This document shows positions 61,781 through 64,000 of a stretch of 64,000 bases of DNA, piece by piece (position 1 is the first letter of the stretch; every line of letters begins with the position of its first letter). Source of the DNA: Bradyrhizobium sp. CSA112 (GTDB taxonomy: Bacteria; Pseudomonadota; Alphaproteobacteria; Rhizobiales; Xanthobacteraceae); NCBI RefSeq assembly GCF_029051645.1, contig NZ_JAACFS010000001.1, positions 310,001 to 374,000 of the forward strand, written 5' to 3'. The notes under the pieces were generated by a model. It was not told the origin of the DNA and ran no database searches. It saw only the letters and a program-made list of their open reading frames with translations. The position numbers and the translations under genes were made by a program.

Positions 61781-62527
61781 CTAAGCCAGTCCCAAGCCGC
61801 CATCGACAGCGACCACCTGGCCCGTCATCCATTCCGAAGCGGGACCGGCAAGTCGCACGATCCATTCTGCGACATCGTCCGGAACGCCGCGTCGTCCGAG
61901 CGGTATGCGCCCGCGCTCCTGTTCCTTAATTGCCGCAGCCTGTTCGAGGGAGAGCCCCATCATGCCTGTTAGCGCGCCTGATTCAGTGGGACCAGCCGCG
62001 ACGGCGTTCACTCGGATGCCGAGCGGTGCAAGCTCCAGCGCCCAGCAGCGGGTCAAGTGCTCCAATGCAGCCTTGCTGGCTGCGTAATGGGACAGTCCAG
62101 CCGCCGGTTTGTGACCGAAAGTACTTGAGACATTGACGATCGCGCCCCGTGTTGCTCTCAGGTGAGGAAGAGCAGCAGCAGCGAGCAAACTTGGGCCGAT
62201 GACGTTGACGGAGAAGATGTCCGTGATCCGATCGGCCGTCGTATCCGCCAGCGGAAGGATTGCACCTGCGCCGGCGTTGTTGACCAAAGCATCCACTCTG
62301 CCCCAGAGATCGACTGCCTTGGTGATCGTGCGGCTGGCGTCCTCGGCGGAGGCGACATCCGCAACCAGGCCCGTGATGTTTGCATGCTCGGCAACTGTTT
62401 CTTCGATGGGGCCGGGACGGCGGCCGGTTACTAGCACCTTGTCGCCTTGTCTGGCGAAGCGGAGCGCCGCGGCCCGACCGATGCCGGAACTGCCGCCCGT
62501 GACTATAATGACCTTTTCACTGTGCAT
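61781..62527 (-). CDS. Short-chain dehydrogenase/reductase
   Basis: A 248-residue classical SDR from the ATG at 62527 (MHSEKVIIVTGGSSGIGRAAAL). The cofactor motif is TGGSSGIG, the NNAG motif is LVNNAGAG, and the catalytic serine and the tyrosine-lysine pair are in NVSSTFGH and HYAASK. The 11-bp overlap with the gene upstream places it third in the leftward operon with two TetR-type genes. The substrate is not known; a convergent lactonase gene raises, but does not prove, a sugar role. Confidence 0.9.
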   Translation of the reverse strand: MHSEKVIIVTGGSSGIGRAAALRFARQGDKVLVTGRRPGPIEETVAEHANITGLVADVASAEDASRTITKAVDLWGRVDALVNNAGAGAILPLADTTADRITDIFSVNVIGPSLLAAAALPHLRATRGAIVNVSSTFGHKPAAGLSHYAASKAALEHLTRCWALELAPLGIRVNAVAAGPTESGALTGMMGLSLEQAAAIKEQERGRIPLGRRGVPDDVAEWIVRLAGPASEWMTGQVVAVDGGLGLA

Positions 62528-63536
62528 GTTCGATCTCCTTCTGTGGTGCGATGATTGCCGTCTTGTTGGGCGCGGCACCGTCGAGAAACAATCTCACCGC
62601 GGTGCGGGCGCGCAAATCGATTTCGGAAAGCGTTGGTATCTCGCCGAGCTGAAGCACAGCTTCCAGGTGAACGTTTCCGTGGAGCATTCCAAGAAACTGG
62701 CGGGCGCCGGCTTCGCAATCCGCGAGATCGATTTCGCCGGCCTGCTTCGCTTTCGCGAGAATTTTCGTAAGGACCGCGATGGCCGGCGTAGGGCCGTGTT
62801 GCGCGTAGGCCTGTGTCGCATCGGGGTAGCGATCCGCTTCAAGGATGGCTGTGTAGCAAACCTCCAGCAACGACGGTGTCATCATCGTCTCGAGAAGATT
62901 GCGTCCAATGATGACGAGCAACTCCCGTAGTGGCAGGGAAAGCTGGTCGGCGCTGACACTCAATGCGTTGGACGAGTGATGGCCGACGACTTTGGTGAAT
63001 TGGTCGACGAGAAGTTGCTGAACATTCTCGCGTCGTGTCGACTTTTCCCGGACCAATTGCCGGTAGAGACCGTGCGGCGTCCATGCCCAGCTCGATCGCC
63101 CCAGCAAGAACGCCGAGAGAACCGCGCAGTTGGACCAGCCGCGAATCTGGCTCGCTTTACCCGGGACCGCTTCGCGGACGCGAAGGATATCGCCCGTCGC
63201 ACCCCACCGGAGAAATCTGACTGCATCGGCCGGCGGCAAGATCGTCACCATCATGCGCGTCCACCACGGCTCCACGAGTAACCAACTCCCCGTGCCCGTG
63301 GGTCGCATGGCAAAGACGTGCTTATGCCTGTGGTGGACGAACCGATGCCACCACTGCCGTCGAAGGCCGGGTACGAAACAGACGATCCAGTCGGCTGGAT
63401 CGACGGTCACCAGGGATCCATTCTCGTCGATGTTGTTTGCCAGGTCTGGCGGGACATCGCCGACGACTTTCAGTCTTGAAGGGCTCTCTCTCGGGCCAGA
63501 CCGTCTTAACCGGGCAATATCATTAGCTGCGCTCAT
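62517..63536 (-). CDS. Fusion of an unrelated N-terminal domain to a TetR-type C-terminal domain
   Basis: A 339-residue protein from the ATG at 63536, which overlaps the upstream TetR gene stop by 4 bp. Residues about 195-325 look like a TetR ligand-binding C-terminal domain of the AefR-like type (TPSLLEVCYTAILEADRYPD, ARQFLGMLHGNVHLEAVLQLG, RTAVRLFLDGAA). There is no helix-turn-helix. Residues about 40-165 are a different domain with WWHRFVHHRHKHVFAM and RGWSNCAVLSAFLLGR. A histidine (H73) before a cysteine (C137) recalls permuted NlpC/P60-like hydrolases, but that is a guess. It may be a co-regulator. Confidence 0.72.
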   Translation of the reverse strand: MSAANDIARLRRSGPRESPSRLKVVGDVPPDLANNIDENGSLVTVDPADWIVCFVPGLRRQWWHRFVHHRHKHVFAMRPTGTGSWLLVEPWWTRMMVTILPPADAVRFLRWGATGDILRVREAVPGKASQIRGWSNCAVLSAFLLGRSSWAWTPHGLYRQLVREKSTRRENVQQLLVDQFTKVVGHHSSNALSVSADQLSLPLRELLVIIGRNLLETMMTPSLLEVCYTAILEADRYPDATQAYAQHGPTPAIAVLTKILAKAKQAGEIDLADCEAGARQFLGMLHGNVHLEAVLQLGEIPTLSEIDLRARTAVRLFLDGAAPNKTAIIAPQKEIEHAQ

Positions 63537-64000
63537 CGCGTGATGCTCCTCGTGCTCGCGCATCCTTGAATGAACCTTTCGATGCTGGCTCTGACGCGGT
63601 CGGCGGCTACTCCCTCCGATCTCGTTGCTGGACTCAGCATGAGTGCCTGGTAGAGCGGTTCCCTTAGCAGTCCCATCAATTGCTCGGCGTATAGCTGAGC
63701 GTCCGATATCGACAGGATCCCCCTTTCATTTGCTGCCGCCAGAAACTCCCGCAGCCTGAGCGTGACAGTCGCTTGCCCCGCCTCGTGCACCCGCTTCTTG
63801 AGCGCAGGATTGCGTGCACCTTCGGTCATCACCATCCGAATGAACCCGACCAGGGTGGTTGAATATTCCTTCCAGGCAACGCGTCCGAACGCGATGAGGG
63901 TTTCGCGTGCATCGTCTACGGTGCCAGGGCTCGCTCTTCTCACCAATGGCTGCGATATGAGGGAGGCTTTGTGTTCGGCGATCGCGACGATGAGATCGTC
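63533..64000 (-). CDS. TetR-family regulator (N-terminal part outside window)
   Basis: The frame is open to the right edge: the codons before the apparent TTG start at 63946 continue as DDLIVAIAEHKASLIS. This is the C-terminal part of a longer protein whose helix-turn-helix should lie beyond 64000. The visible segment (WKEYSTTLVGFIRMVMTEGARNPALKKRVHEAG, then QLYAEQLMGLLREPLYQALM) fits the AefR-like TetR ligand-binding domain. It is the first gene of the leftward operon with the fusion protein and the SDR, which it probably controls. Confidence 0.8.
   Translation of the reverse strand, partial: DDLIVAIAEHKASLISQPLVRRASPGTVDDARETLIAFGRVAWKEYSTTLVGFIRMVMTEGARNPALKKRVHEAGQATVTLRLREFLAAANERGILSISDAQLYAEQLMGLLREPLYQALMLSPATRSEGVAADRVRASIERFIQGCASTRSITR

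Noticed and set aside
63533..63946. A stand-alone 137-residue TetR-like protein starting with TTG at 63946
   Set aside because: The frame remains open to the window edge, so the apparent start is an internal codon of a longer TetR gene.

Overview
The window looks like chromosomal DNA of a Bradyrhizobium-type alphaproteobacterium. This is inferred from gene content: a red-type form IC RuBisCO operon with cbbX, a lanthanide-type XoxF methanol dehydrogenase with glutathione-dependent formaldehyde oxidation, a phnFGHIJKLMN C-P lyase operon, FixK/Pho-like sites and short palindromic intergenic repeats of the kind I associate with Bradyrhizobium. Coding is GC-rich and dense. I found no rRNA, tRNA, CRISPR array, insertion sequence or integrase.

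Region 1 (1-11050), phosphonate use. A phosphonate ABC importer (phnC cut by the left edge, phnD, two phnE permeases) is followed by the repressor gene phnF on the opposite strand and by phnGHIJKLMN, which ends in a strong terminator. Between phnF and phnG lie a perfect 13-bp inverted repeat (probable PhnF operator) and a Pho-box-like direct repeat.

Region 2 (11050-38170), PQQ/lanthanide methanol oxidation. It holds a flavoprotein, small secreted proteins, a lone pqqA precursor-peptide gene without pqqBCDE, a pentapeptide-repeat protein and a SsuABC-like ABC importer. A dense set of quinoprotein-associated genes follows: a SoxYZ-like carrier, a zinc metallohydrolase, XoxJ, a rhodanese-like CxxxCW protein, an ABC-2 exporter-type pair, a YVTN beta-propeller and a Leu/Ile/Val-type binding protein. 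Then come S-formylglutathione hydrolase, a divergent response regulator/histidine kinase pair, a TonB-dependent receptor, an AraC regulator, xoxF, xoxG, S-(hydroxymethyl)glutathione dehydrogenase and gfa. Together these oxidise methanol to formate.

Region 3 (38610-43580) carries a sugar-acid dehydratase-like FAH protein, a Gfo/Idh/MocA oxidoreductase and an orphan amino-acid-type binding protein. Region 4 (42606-51800) is the Calvin cycle block: cbbR divergent from cbbF-P-T-A-L-S, then a terminator, then cbbX. CO2 from formate oxidation could be refixed here, although no formate dehydrogenase is in the window.

Region 5 (51840-64000) is accessory: an Lrp-type regulator divergent from alanine dehydrogenase; a molybdenum hydroxylase pair (IorAB-like); a Rieske protein next to a second PQQ dehydrogenase that lacks the usual vicinal cysteine pair; an aldo/keto reductase with a lactonase-like amidohydrolase; and a leftward operon of a TetR regulator (cut by the right edge), an unusual protein joining a TetR-type C-terminal domain to an unrelated N-terminal domain, and an SDR dehydrogenase.

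The points most worth a second look are the TetR-domain fusion, the motif shared by the pqqA and xoxF upstream regions, the orphan pqqA, and the quinoprotein relay gene set.
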